Positions 19,258-29,081 of a DNA stretch of 64,000 nucleotides are shown here, one piece after another (position 1 is the first letter of the stretch; each line of letters begins with the position of its first letter). The position numbers and the translations under genes are program-made. The DNA comes from Gracilaria gracilis (taxonomy: Eukaryota; Rhodophyta; Florideophyceae; Gracilariales; Gracilariaceae). The notes below the pieces were generated by a model. That model saw only the letters and a list, made by a program, of their open reading frames with translations, made no database searches and was not told the DNA's origin. The stretch spans positions 62,001-126,000 of the forward strand of contig JARGSG010000262.1 of the NCBI GenBank assembly GCA_030374805.1, given 5' to 3'.

Positions 19258-21161
19258 TGTGAAAGTGTGAAAATGAGGAAGAAGGGCGAGGAGGAAGAGC
19301 GATAAGCAGAAAGCAGAGTATATTTATTATTGCATACAGTAGCAAATATGCATTATATTTTATATTCTATATCCCATATCGCTCGTGCACTTCCCGCAAC
19401 TCGTGGAGCAGTCGGGTCAGGATGGCCACAGCCCCGCGAGGCAGCTCCTCTTCGACTACGCGGATGGCGTCGTGCCATCCGCGAAGGTAGGAGCTGGAAG
19501 GGCGCCCAGCGGCACTTCCACCACATATGCGACGACGGCGACTAATCCGCCTGGCCGCATCTCGAGGCGGCGGACTTCCACGCCTCGGACTGTGCACGGC
19601 AGGGACATATCGCACGAAGCGAACGGAGTCCCCACCAGACGACGAGGCGGCTCGGGGTACCGGCGGCGGCGAGAAGTGCGGGGAGTTTGCGGGCGGCGGC
19701 GACAGTAGCGGAGGCGGCGACGGGGGCGGCGGCGGCAGTAACGGCAATGGCAGTCCATGAGGGCTGTCAGGCGAAATGACGACGGGACGCGGAGCACCAG
19801 GATGGAAACGTGCCATGGTGTTGGCAACGAAGAAGTCGACCGCATACCACTTCTCCCCGCTACCCCTGAAATACACGTGCAACCGAAGCGTCACCGTGTG
19901 AACGCCAACACGAAGTACATCCGTGGACTTCCAACGCAGCATGCACTCAATGCAAAGAGAAGCCCCGGCACCCTCCCCACACTACGAATATCACCTAGAC
20001 GCCTCCTGAGAATGACCTAACCACCAACTAACTCTACTCTAAGGATATATCCAAGGACGGAGGGAATGTTCTTACGAGTACACTTCATGTACAAATCGTG
20101 CACTATCAGTGCAAAGTTTGTGTAATCAGTCGTGTGATGTGAAATGAACCCGGACAACAAGGAAATACACGGAGAAGAGGTGAAATGGCGATGTTCATGG
20201 ATATAACCCCTTCAAATTCCCGCACCCACTAATGCTATTTTCGGCAGCGAAAACTGCTCGATAGATTCCCTTGAAACTTGCTGTATCGTGTACGTAACGG
20301 ATGATCTTCCCGAATCAGGTTTCAGATTGAAGTGATTATGAACTCTCGCGGACTTGGAAATTGTGCCAACAAAGCATTATCTTTGCGCCAAGTTGTCTGT
20401 TACCCGAAGAAACTATTATGTGGCTGCGAGCAACTAGTAAGGCTACACTGGTTACACAATCATGCATGAAAACTGCATCTGGGTTACATCTTGTTACTCA
20501 TGGTTCACACAAAATTGTACCGTCGATATTCAGCTGGATTTGAAGGTCTCCATCGTCTATATAAGCCATGCCCAACTTCAGATTCTCATCTTCGACCACC
20601 ACCACCACCACCACCACCACCACCACCACCACCACCACCAACACAGGCTCAACAAACCCCCCCTTCTTTCAGAAACGCAATCATTGCTTGTTTCCCTCGT
20701 TCCATTGATTTGTTTCCCCCTTTTTTTCTTTCATTCTGCTTGGCCGCGGAGTGGTCCGGCCTTTCCCTTCCACTTTCACCACTTGTCACTTGCATCTGCG
20801 AACTGGCTCCCCCTTCGTTCGTCTATAATTGGTCTCCAGATTAATTGTAAGCCTACTAAGTTCGCGCCTGGAGTTTGACGTAGAGCTTTTACCGTATCGT
20901 TCGAGTCTCCCTCTGAAGTTTGTTGGGGACTTCAGCCGTTCGTAGCTATTCACCGACAGGGCGCGAATATTTCGCTTTGTTCGTTATAAGTATCACTGGC
21001 ACCACCGTGTGCCATCTCAATACTCATAGTTTGGGCTATTCAGCGGCTTACGCTGTTACTCATTGCCTTCATAGGCTGGTACCCCCTGGCATTCTAGTCT
21101 TGTTCTGGGTTGTCACCACCCGCGTCGTTTAGCCAACGTGGCCACAAAAATGACGTCCACA
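19258..21161 (+). repeat. gypsy-A 3' LTR
   Basis: 1904 bp, nearly identical to 10919-12830. Differences seen include one A missing in CATGCAATGAA, a shorter CAC run, C-run length and GGCTTAGCGC versus GGCTTACGC. Followed by ATTAT (21162-21166). Confidence 0.93.
19367..19942 (-). CDS. Antisense 191-residue frame in the U3 of the gypsy-A 3' LTR
   Basis: Second copy of the frame at 11028-11603, with one residue different (VVEEELPRG versus VVEKELPRG). In this position, antisense transcription would run from the 3' LTR back into the Gag-Pol gene if it passed its stop codon. Confidence 0.45.
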   Translation of the reverse strand: MLRWKSTDVLRVGVHTVTLRLHVYFRGSGEKWYAVDFFVANTMARFHPGAPRPVVISPDSPHGLPLPLLPPPPPSPPPLLSPPPANSPHFSPPPVPRAASSSGGDSVRFVRYVPAVHSPRRGSPPPRDAARRISRRRRICGGSAAGRPSSSYLRGWHDAIRVVEEELPRGAVAILTRLLHELREVHERYGI

Positions 21162-22299
21162 ATTATGTCAAAGTTATATAAGGTATGCGTCGCGAGCCGG
21201 CTTGCAAACTTGTTCCACTCGATCTTGTTGTTTCATTTTACAGATTGAGTTGGTTTACAAGAAGATAAACCGTAAATAGATTTGTTCACTCTGTAGACAA
21301 ATTTACATAGTACTGACAATCTGTATGGTGCTTGAGCATCATTGTAGTCTATTTGTGCGCCAATTGATACACTGGGTCAAACTCAGCTTTTAAACCTGTG
21401 CTGGTCTTAACTATGGCCTAAGACCTCACTAGATACTCTACAGTTATTGTACAAGTCAATCTATATTTTTTGTTTTATGATATATTTGTACTATTGCTGT
21501 GAAATAATATTAGATTGTTTTTGAATATGGCGATTGCGTGTTGCTCCCTCGATAATCTTTTTATGTCTCGAAAAAGTGTAATGTGATACAATGTATAGGT
21601 ACAAAATAGGTACAGAATTGTTACATTGGTACAGAGCCCAAACTAGAAACGTCGAGGAGGCAAGCAAATTATGTTGTTTTGTTTAACGGAAAGACGCTCG
21701 CTAGTCGTAAGTGTATCTTCAAACACTTTTATAAAACATGGCCTTATACAGATATATATTTTTAGTTTACCTCTTTTAGCCCGATGCTCTCTATTTTCTA
21801 GGAGTGAAAAACTAAAAAAAAACATTACAAGTTAAACGCCAATTAGTTGGATATTTGGTAATAGGAACAACCTTTACGGCGAATGGTGTGAAAGAAAATG
21901 CCATCATTATAAATACGTTTGGCTACCGTTGGGTACAACTGGCGATAAAGCGCAACGATTTGGAAAAAGACGATAGAATGAAAAATATTTGACAAATAAG
22001 ATTGAAACGTGTACAATTGGGTTTTGATCCGATGTGACATAGTCGCCGTTTTGAATATACGCACAGCTTTGATTGGATAGATATGTACAAGTTTTATTCC
22101 TAAAGTGAGGGTTTGGGTGGAGATATTACAGTATCTATGTGTGTAAAGCAGGGAGAGCGCTAATTGATTGGAAAGAGCGGAACACGTGACCTTCATTATA
22201 TTGCTGTGCTCCAATCGCTTGGCTTCAATGGCGGTGCGCACATGCGCCACAGCACGTCCAAGTCCAACTGCGTGCAGCGCCGCGGCGCCGTCAACTGAT
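21162..22299. other. AT-rich intergenic stretch
   Basis: The right flank of gypsy-A. A TATATAAGG word at about 21175 may be an orphan TATA box. Frames are short and unsupported (minus 21843-22316 reads through low-complexity sequence). No RNA gene was recognised. Confidence 0.4.
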
Positions 22300-22992
22300 T
22301 GCTTGAATGGATGCACTGGTTGCTGGTGGCCAGCGTGAGCACCAGAAAGTTGGGCACCACGTGCAGCTGCACGCGCGGCAGCAGCTGCGACAGCGTGCTT
22401 GCCATGCGCTGCGCTGCGCCAGCGGCGCGCGGTTGGGGATGCTCGCCAGCGACAGCCGCTCCTTGAAGCCGAACAGCTTGATCAGGCGCCCGTACTGCAG
22501 CGTGCGGCAGTTGAACGGCAGCTTCTCCAGCCCGAACAGCGTCACGTCGGCTCGCCCGTCGCGCAGCCGCAGGATGTCGGGCGCCATCCACTGGAAGCCG
22601 CCCTGCGCGGGAAGCGCGCCCACCCACGCGCCGGCCGTCACGTGCGGCGCGATCAGCCGCAGCATGGGCGGCATGGCGAACGTGGGCAGCGGCAGTAGCA
22701 CCAGTCGCGCGTCGCGCAGCGCGTGCGCCGCGTCCGCCGTGATGAGCGTGGGCATGCCGCGCTCCACAAGCCCGTCCGGCTGCTGCACGCCGATGCCGCC
22801 CGCCTCGCGCGCCGCCGCCGACAGACGCGCGCTCTCGTCGCCAAACAGCGCCAGTAGTGACACGCGCGGCGCATCGCGCCGCGTCGCGTGCGCGTGCGAT
22901 AGCAGCGCGGCCAGGACCTGCGCCGCGTTGCCGCCGCCCACCACGCAGATGTGCGTAATGTCTGAGGCGTGGCACATGCTGCTGCGCATCAT
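22300..22992 (-). pseudogene. Opine (octopine/nopaline-type) dehydrogenase-like gene, truncated and frameshifted
   Basis: An N-terminal Rossmann start reads ICVVGGGNAAQVLAALL, with the Gly-rich nucleotide loop in the form typical of opine dehydrogenases. Family-like segments follow: RLVLLPLPTFA, GGFQWMA and VTLFGLEKLPFNCR. The frame then breaks near 22415 within a GCGCAGCGCAGC slippage run. In the next frame the conserved VVPNFLVLTLATSNQ.IH segment appears, after which similarity stops. The family's C-terminal helical domain, about half of a ~400-residue enzyme, is missing. Active enzymes reductively condense an amino acid with a keto acid using NAD(P)H. This copy should be inactive. The start at 22992 is the nearest ATG pair upstream of the Rossmann motif; the frame is open further upstream with GC-rich sequence. 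Confidence 0.6.
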
Positions 22993-23289
22993 GGTGCGCG
23001 CCGACAACCGCCGGTGGCCACCAACGGCGGTGGCGCCGATAAACGAATACGCGCCCGGCGGCATGAAGCAACTGCGCGTGCGGGGCGCCATGAGCGCGCC
23101 GCGCGCCCACGCGCGGAGAGGCGGCGACGATGACGGCCGCGCCGCGCACGGGCCGCGCTGACGGCGCGCCGCGGCCGGCGCCGCGCTGACGATGAAGGGC
23201 ATGGGCGGGGGTTGCGCGCGCGGCGCGGCGCGGCGCGCGCGTTGCGTGGCGTGTGGTGGCGGTCACACCGGGCCGCGGCGGCGACGGTG

Positions 23290-23356
23290 TGGTGGTGGTG
23301 GTGGTGGTGGTGGTGGTGGTGGTGGTGGTGGTGGTGGTGGTGGTGGTGGTGGTGGT

Positions 23357-23386
<30 letters not shown>
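23290..23386 (+). repeat. GGT then TTG microsatellite
   Basis: An uninterrupted GGT run (about 23290-23361) switches directly into a TTG run (about 23362-23386). Long Trp, Gly or His homopolymer frames across it are artefacts of the repeat. Confidence 0.92.
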
Positions 23387-23387
<1 letters not shown>

Positions 23388-24329
23388 GCGTGAGTGGCCG
23401 GAGGCGGGCGCCCATTTGTATGCGCGCCGGGCGGCGGTGGCCACCCCCAAGTGAGGAGTCGTCGCGCCGCCGCTGCTTGCAGCGGTAGGGTCTCGAGCGG
23501 CGCGCGCCGCGCCGCTTTGTGGACGACAAAGGTTGCGCGCAGCACGCCCAATAGAAAGGGCAGATATGTGTGTGGCACACTGTGTGCCACGCGCGCTCGC
23601 TGCACCCGTATGCCTGCGTGTGCACGTGGGCACAATGGCCACGTGTGCTTGGTTGCGCAGCTCAGATGCGCTGGGCAAGGGCGCTGCCACGCTGTACACG
23701 CAACAGTATCCAGTCGGCTTACAGTTGGCTTGATCATGCGCTGTCAGCAATTGCAACCGCCTGCACCAGCGGTAACACGTGCTCATTTGACATTTTCGTT
23801 TTGCTCGATCTCCTGGTGTTTATCGGTACGAAACTACAAGGCGCTTGTTGTTGCTGTCAAGTTGTTTTGGTCATCCAAGCTGCAACTGTTCTCTCAACTG
23901 TTGTGGCTGCCGCAGTTTTGAAAACGGCAGTTCTGTTTTTCAACAACGACGCCCACAATGTTGTATTCAAAATGGAGAGGCCACGCGGCTCCACGCCTTG
24001 TTCGATTTGTTATTAAATGCTGCTCTGCAGACAAAGCAGCATGTGCAGTACACCCAAGTAGTGAGTCGTTAGCGTGTTTGCTCGTAAAATTACTTTGCAA
24101 AGTAGATTCACATTTGGTTATTCAAAGCTTTGCAATTGCTGCCTTTTATTAACTTGTGTCATTGCTATTCATTCAAGTGCAAATGAATACGAAATAAGCG
24201 CTCTAAACGAACCGCATCACAAAATGCCCACATCCACCTGCCAACATCATTAAATTGGTTTTGCATATGCTACGCATGCAACACATGACTGAATGCATCG
24301 CCAGCTGCATACAACACAATAATAGTTGC
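23387..24329. other. Unassigned stretch
   Basis: GC-rich at the left and AT-richer to the right, with no supported gene. It contains the palindrome-like word GTTTTGAAAACGGC near 23915 that also occurs near 8590. Confidence 0.35.
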
Positions 24330-24611
24330 TTACTTCCTCGGCCTTCTTTCCCTCTCCGCTCTAAATCGCCATGCCCGCCTCGGACGGCGCTCATCACGCC
24401 TCGGACGGCGCTGCCTTTCCATCACAAACGGCAAATGAAACATGTGCTCCACGCGTTGGGCGAAGGGCGTATCTTGTGATGCCATGAGTTTGGTGGGTTG
24501 CACAGGCAGTGTGTTGTCCGTTTGTTTCTCGTCCGAAGCGAATGGAGCGGCATATGAAGCGACCACGAAAAGACAAAAGCCCAAAATGAACGGAGTTGGA
24601 GCCAAGTTCAT
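24330..24611 (-). CDS. Small secreted protein with strongly basic C-terminus
   Basis: A 93-residue protein. The N-terminus is a clear signal peptide: MNLAPTPFILGFCLFVVASYA followed by APFASDEK, with a hydrophobic core and small residues at -3/-1 (Ser/Ala). The middle is polar (TDNTLPVQPTKLM). The last ~30 residues are about half Arg, with RRPRR repeats partly created by a duplicated 15-bp DNA word (GCCTCGGACGGCGCT at about 24377 and 24398). The start is chosen from the signal peptide, the context CACCACCATGA and a TATA box 73 bp upstream. The architecture resembles precursors of secreted cationic peptides, but I recognise no family and do not assign an activity. No cysteines occur in the mature part. 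Confidence 0.65.
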   Translation of the reverse strand: MNLAPTPFILGFCLFVVASYAAPFASDEKQTDNTLPVQPTKLMASQDTPFAQRVEHMFHLPFVMERQRRPRRDERRPRRAWRFRAERERRPRK

Positions 24612-24683
24612 GGTGGTGGAATGAAGGCTGTTCGCACGTAGATGACACACAAAGTGAGCGCGGTCTCATGAAAGCGAGTAGTG

Positions 24684-24691
24684 TTTATATA
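24684..24691 (-). promoter_or_regulatory. TATA box of the small secreted protein gene
   Basis: TATATAAA on the minus strand, 73 bp upstream of the ATG, in the context CACTATATAAACAC. It predicts a short 5' leader of about 40-50 nt. Confidence 0.65.
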
Positions 24692-24761
24692 GTGCTTTGG
24701 GTGGAGTGAGTTGCAATTTTTGTTGCGGAGCAGATATATGCTTTGTCGCCTGCTTCTCAGC

Positions 24762-24905
24762 GCAACATCGTCAGAAACCAGCGCAGCTTACGGACCGGCG
24801 CTTTTTTCGTGGTCGGACCGATGCTTTTGACCTCAGGAGGCCCATACGGCCTAGAATCGACAATTTTGAAAAGTACCGGAAAGCACCTCCGGAAGCTTTC
24901 AGACC
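24762..24905 (-). repeat. Dispersed repeat, copy 1 (pairs with 62085-62252)
   Basis: The plus strand reads ACATCGTCAGAAACCAGCGC, AGCTTACGGACCGG, then weaker blocks GGTCGGACCG, GTACCGG and CACCTCCGG. The reverse complement of 62085-62252 gives the same first 30+ bases with one or two differences and then the same order of weaker blocks. On the minus strand both copies can encode VRKLRWFLTM, which is probably just the DNA similarity. Confidence 0.6.
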
Positions 24906-25047
24906 GTAACTTGCTCCCGTAGTACCCTAGGAAAGGTTTCAGTCGGAGACTTTCCGCAATTGTTCTATTTGACTCGTGCATAACGCATTGCACGCGTGAC
25001 AGCATTTATGCTGGACGAAGATTCTGAGCTTTTTTATCCCAGTGAGG

Positions 25048-25420
25048 TAATATGATGTGTAGTAGATATCCACTAGATGTCTTTAAAAATGGCATTTTTT
25101 GGAATTTCTAAGTTACAGTTTCGATGTGCAAAAGATGTGTTTTGGACGCACCCCAGATATGCGCTAAAGACGTCCACTGGATGCCCAAAATATATCCGTC
25201 AAATGTACTGTGGATATGCAATAAAATATCCCTTGGATGTCCGCTCAACAGCGTGACGCGTTACAGACAGATATGCGTAAGATATGCATTGGATTCTTAT
25301 TTGATACTTCTCCTTAGCCAATCAAATGCGTTGTGTCTGATACGTGTGAGATATGTAAAAGATGCTCAAAAGATATGCATGTCTTTATTGACAGTGATGT
25401 GCATCAGATGAACATGTGAT
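25048..25420. repeat. Left subterminal repeat region of the CACTA-like element
   Basis: Multiple words of the form (A)GATATGC / GATGTGCA occur, for example AGATATGCGC, GGATATGCAAT, AGATATGCGTAAGATATGCATTGG and AAAAGATATGCATG. CACTA transposons carry such subterminal arrays as binding sites for their own proteins. Confidence 0.55.
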
Positions 25421-25579
25421 AACCCTAGCTGCCCAATGAAATTCGCTGGTTCAAGAGGACCCCCACCAATTATATATCAACATCATGTGTGTTGTTCGCA
25501 GACCACCGCACATTGATAGAGATTGTGATCGCTCTCCTGGTCTTCTCGTTCTCCCCCATTCGTCTTAAAGGCTCATATA

Positions 25580-28500
25580 CTATATCGTCCCCTCCAGCTT
25601 CACGTCTATCTCCATTCGCAGTTGAGGTCGACACGGGTCGAGGAAATGCCGACGTCCATCATGATCAAGGAATCCAATGAGGCGGTTCACACACCCGATA
25701 TCTTCGACGGATCTTCTTTTGTCTCTGTGAGATCCCCTCCGTGGACCGTTTCTAAGGCTGACCGACGGGACCCCGGTTATACGGTTAATGGCCATGCCGT
25801 ACTGCCAATCGACCCTCACGGCGGATACAGTTTTCGAATACGTTATTTGCTCCCCAGGGCGTTTGTATGCCACAGTTATCCGCCAAATTTCATTCAAACA
25901 TCCGTAGTAGACTGAACAGGGTCTCTGAGTCTCGCTGCCTTCTTCATCAGGTAGAAAATGGGCTGCCACCCAGCAACGCTGTCTCGCCCTGTATGCCCCA
26001 TGATCCTGTCGTTTTCGCACTTCACCCTGTGGCTCAATCTTGAACGGGCCGTCTTCCGCTATTATTTCTGCAACGCAGAAAGTCTTGAGGCTTCTTAGTT
26101 CAATATCGAAAGCAGTGATTGGAAGAATGCCAGTTGCGAAGGCTAGTGCTTGATCCTTTCTTCCTTGTCCACCCGCAACCACTCCGCCGCGTCCAAGCAA
26201 GCTCACCTCCATCTGCTCACTATGCCATTGCCCTTGCTGACAATCATCTTCAGACTCGTTCTCGTGGCATCTTTCTTGTCCTGACGTGTCTAATGTGACA
26301 TCGCGCTGCTTCTCGGTGTACCTCGAAATGCCCATGCCCCCATTCAGAAGTCTAAGGGCGAAAAGTTTCATACTCTTGTGATACAGGTTTGCTTCTGGGC
26401 GAACTCTGGACTGTATCATGTCTGATACTTCTCCCGCCACCCTTTCTGTAATGAACTGTGTAACGTTGAACAAAGGACCACATTCAAGCATCATTGACGG
26501 AAAATGAAGCATGGCGTGAGTTGTAGGTGTGAAGCATGAGGGATGTCCTTGTGACCCGTTGAAAACGTTGTCGAAAAGCTCATACAACTGTTGCATCGTG
26601 TTTCGCAGCTGTTGGGCATCTGGTTTTGTCAACGATCTTGAAAACAGAACATGAGTTACATCAGAAGTTAAAGCCCAAAGCCTTGTTATCTTCGGGTCCA
26701 CACCACAACCACTGAATACGACAGGACCAATGAAGAGAGCAAGGCCCTTGAAGTTCTCGGCCTTGTAGGCCCCTACGTGCTCAAATGATTGAGGCGGCCT
26801 CCCCCATTCTGAAGGAACTCCAAATGAACCGTTCGCCAAGGATCTGTTGATTTCATTCAAGGCCGCTGCGGAGATGGATATTGTGGGACACTTGGTGGTG
26901 AATGATTGATGGGTACCGATGCACAATGCGTTGAGGTGCTTCACCCAGCCCAGAAGCCACTGATGCATTGGGTCGTATGGGGAAGCTTGCACAATATCTA
27001 ATGATAATTTGGAAAGGTAAGGCTTTCTCTTCACACCGTTCTTCTTCATCACCTCTTCAAGAATGGACCTATTCAAACCACGGTTTGCGCCACGCAGCTC
27101 ATTCCACACACGATTCATCCCGCTTTGAGTTCTTTCTCCCACACACTCCTGTTCAATGAGTTCACTCTTACCATTCACCAGTATTCCTCTCTTTGCAAGA
27201 CTTCGTTCTCTTTCCCCAAAAACAGGTGTCATGTACAGTTTGGATCCGGATGCCGTTATTCTATTCGATCGCTTGTGACACTTTCGACATCCATGGAGAG
27301 CATTGTGGCCTTTGAAGCCCAGTATTTTGCTGGCTGCCGGCCAGTCAGCAGTCACAAACACCACATATGCGTACAACATTCTTGTTATCCCATCGGCACA
27401 TCGAACGGAAATACCACTCTCCAGTAAGAGCAAATCGTCTACTATGGGTTTCAGGAAAGTATCAAAAGCCTCACTGTCGTGACATCCAGGAACGAAGGCT
27501 GTTAGTAGCGCATTACATGCTTTGAAACGTTGTTGTGGATGAATGTTGAGAATGACGAAAAGTAATGGCCACACTGACCTGTTGCTCATGCCAGATCTAA
27601 ACAGCTCAAGACCGTCAGAGGAGAAATTGAGGAAGATGGCAATCTCTGATTCAGTTCGCATATTTTCTATCTTGGGCCCGTACGTACGACGAAAGTATGA
27701 TCCATCGTAATAGTCATGAAGAGTGTTCGGCGTGGGGCCCATGATTTTGTTCTGTGCCATGCGAAAGCCATCCATGAGACAATCGAAACTCTCAAGCTCT
27801 CTGCAGAGCGCCATGAGCTGTTCAGAGACATAAGTGTACCAAAAACGATTCCCTGGCATGACTCTCTCTGAGCATCTCGGACTTGGACATACTGCTGTCG
27901 TTTCCGCATCTCTGGGTCTCGGTACACTCGCGTGGCCATGACGACACATCAACCCGTACCTCTTGGTTATTGCCGACCTGTTCCACGCGTAGCGCATGAG
28001 AGACTCGTAGCTGTACCTTGACGCGATGACATTGGTCCGAAGAAGAGCTGTAACATTTCTCTCTGACAACCCACCCAACTCAGATATTTGAAGCACTTCC
28101 AGAACTCTTCTGGCCTCAAGCTGCTTCGAATCTTGTACTTCTTCTCCTTTTGAGTGGAAATTCCATGTACTTCCGTGCGAGATGATATCTCCAATTTCTC
28201 CCATATCTGGTGAATCGTGTTGCATTGCGGGGTCTACGCGTGCTACGTCATGTTCTAATTCCGGCTCATCTGGTACGTTAGCGTCATCCGTACCTTGGAA
28301 AGCATCCATTTCAATTGACTGTTCCTTTTCTTCTGGAACAAATGTGGTTTGAAGGACGCTGCCTTCCTCTAACCCTGTGGAACATTCTACCTGATTGGTG
28401 TTAGAATCCTTCTGTGAGAATTCTGCTGTGTCCACCTGTATCTCTATGCTTGTAGGAACTGGAGGTTGTCTCACTGCGGGGGGAGTACGGCGTCTTCGTT

Positions 28501-28696
28501 TCGTTGGCAGTGGTTCTACTTCATGGATTGCGCTGCTGGTCTCGTCGTACAGTGGTTCACACAGAGATGCATTGACATCGAAAGACAGACTGACGGTCGG
28601 TGAATGTTGAGGAATGTTACATTCCCCATATTGTTTCTCATTTGGCAGCGCAGTGCGCGCCAGGGCTCTTGTTAGAATCCGGCTTCTTCGACGCAT
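25580..28696 (-). CDS. TNP2-like (Transposase_21 family) transposase
   Basis: A 1038-residue open frame from the ATG at 28696; the frame is open further upstream but has no earlier ATG. Family features in order: FSSDGLELF, then SVWPLLFVILNI.P..R, then PGCHDSEAFDTFLKPIVDDL, then DWPAASKILGFKGHNALHGC..C, and YDPMHQWLLGWVKHL. This is the usual order of the TNP2 core, with candidate catalytic acidic residues in FSSDG and YDPMH. The N-terminal ~250 residues are acidic and variable. Next to the core start is MCRHGHA, followed by two cysteines (CPSPRC) that may form a zinc site. The C-terminal ~170 residues contain an IEPQGEVRKR segment and a SVYYGCLNEIWRI segment. The family cuts and pastes elements at CACTA-like ends. 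No stop codon or frameshift is seen, so this copy may be active. It is transcribed divergently from the gene at 29082. Confidence 0.82.
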   Translation of the reverse strand: MRRRSRILTRALARTALPNEKQYGECNIPQHSPTVSLSFDVNASLCEPLYDETSSAIHEVEPLPTKRRRRTPPAVRQPPVPTSIEIQVDTAEFSQKDSNTNQVECSTGLEEGSVLQTTFVPEEKEQSIEMDAFQGTDDANVPDEPELEHDVARVDPAMQHDSPDMGEIGDIISHGSTWNFHSKGEEVQDSKQLEARRVLEVLQISELGGLSERNVTALLRTNVIASRYSYESLMRYAWNRSAITKRYGLMCRHGHASVPRPRDAETTAVCPSPRCSERVMPGNRFWYTYVSEQLMALCRELESFDCLMDGFRMAQNKIMGPTPNTLHDYYDGSYFRRTYGPKIENMRTESEIAIFLNFSSDGLELFRSGMSNRSVWPLLFVILNIHPQQRFKACNALLTAFVPGCHDSEAFDTFLKPIVDDLLLLESGISVRCADGITRMLYAYVVFVTADWPAASKILGFKGHNALHGCRKCHKRSNRITASGSKLYMTPVFGERERSLAKRGILVNGKSELIEQECVGERTQSGMNRVWNELRGANRGLNRSILEEVMKKNGVKRKPYLSKLSLDIVQASPYDPMHQWLLGWVKHLNALCIGTHQSFTTKCPTISISAAALNEINRSLANGSFGVPSEWGRPPQSFEHVGAYKAENFKGLALFIGPVVFSGCGVDPKITRLWALTSDVTHVLFSRSLTKPDAQQLRNTMQQLYELFDNVFNGSQGHPSCFTPTTHAMLHFPSMMLECGPLFNVTQFITERVAGEVSDMIQSRVRPEANLYHKSMKLFALRLLNGGMGISRYTEKQRDVTLDTSGQERCHENESEDDCQQGQWHSEQMEVSLLGRGGVVAGGQGRKDQALAFATGILPITAFDIELRSLKTFCVAEIIAEDGPFKIEPQGEVRKRQDHGAYRARQRCWVAAHFLPDEEGSETQRPCSVYYGCLNEIWRITVAYKRPGEQITYSKTVSAVRVDWQYGMAINRITGVPSVSLRNGPRRGSHRDKRRSVEDIGCVNRLIGFLDHDGRRHFLDPCRPQLRMEIDVKLEGTI

Positions 28697-29081
28697 AGAG
28701 GCTAACTTACCATTCGCAGAGTCAAGGAGAGTGACTACGTTGAAGTTGACTGGTTCCGCTGAAGTGTACGGTGTGCACGATGATAAGAAAGCTGTGGAAC
28801 AGTGTAGAGGAATATGTGATGGTTGAGAAAGACGTGCATGATGGCGATAAGGTTTCTTTATTTCTTCGCTCGCTTCGCAAAGTCTGGCGCCATTTTCACG
28901 CGAAGCGAAACTGTAGTCCTTGGTGGCGCAGAGTGTATTTAATGACGATGACAACCTTTCTTCACCGCCTTCTACCCCCTGCGTCCTTCTCGACCGACCC
29001 GTTTGGATCCCTTCTTTCTCTCGTCATTCGACATAGAACCGTTCGATTTGGAAGTGCCTCGTGAGCTGTCGCATTGCAGTT

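Larger units (their letters stand above)
10919..21161 (+). mobile_element. gypsy-A: large Ty3/gypsy LTR retrotransposon, apparently intact
   Basis: The 10,243-bp element has LTRs of 1912 and 1904 bp and a 5-bp target duplication ATTAT (10914-10918; 21162-21166). A primer site begins at TGG immediately after the 5' LTR and a 13-nt polypurine tract abuts the 3' LTR. One uninterrupted Gag-Pol frame fills the interior. The LTRs differ by a few substitutions and small indels (microsatellite length, single-base gaps), so the insertion is fairly recent. Confidence 0.95.

Noticed and set aside
23192..23488. Long Trp/Gly/His/Thr homopolymer proteins on both strands
   Set aside because: By-products of the GGT/TTG microsatellite; the frames have no supporting sequence outside it.
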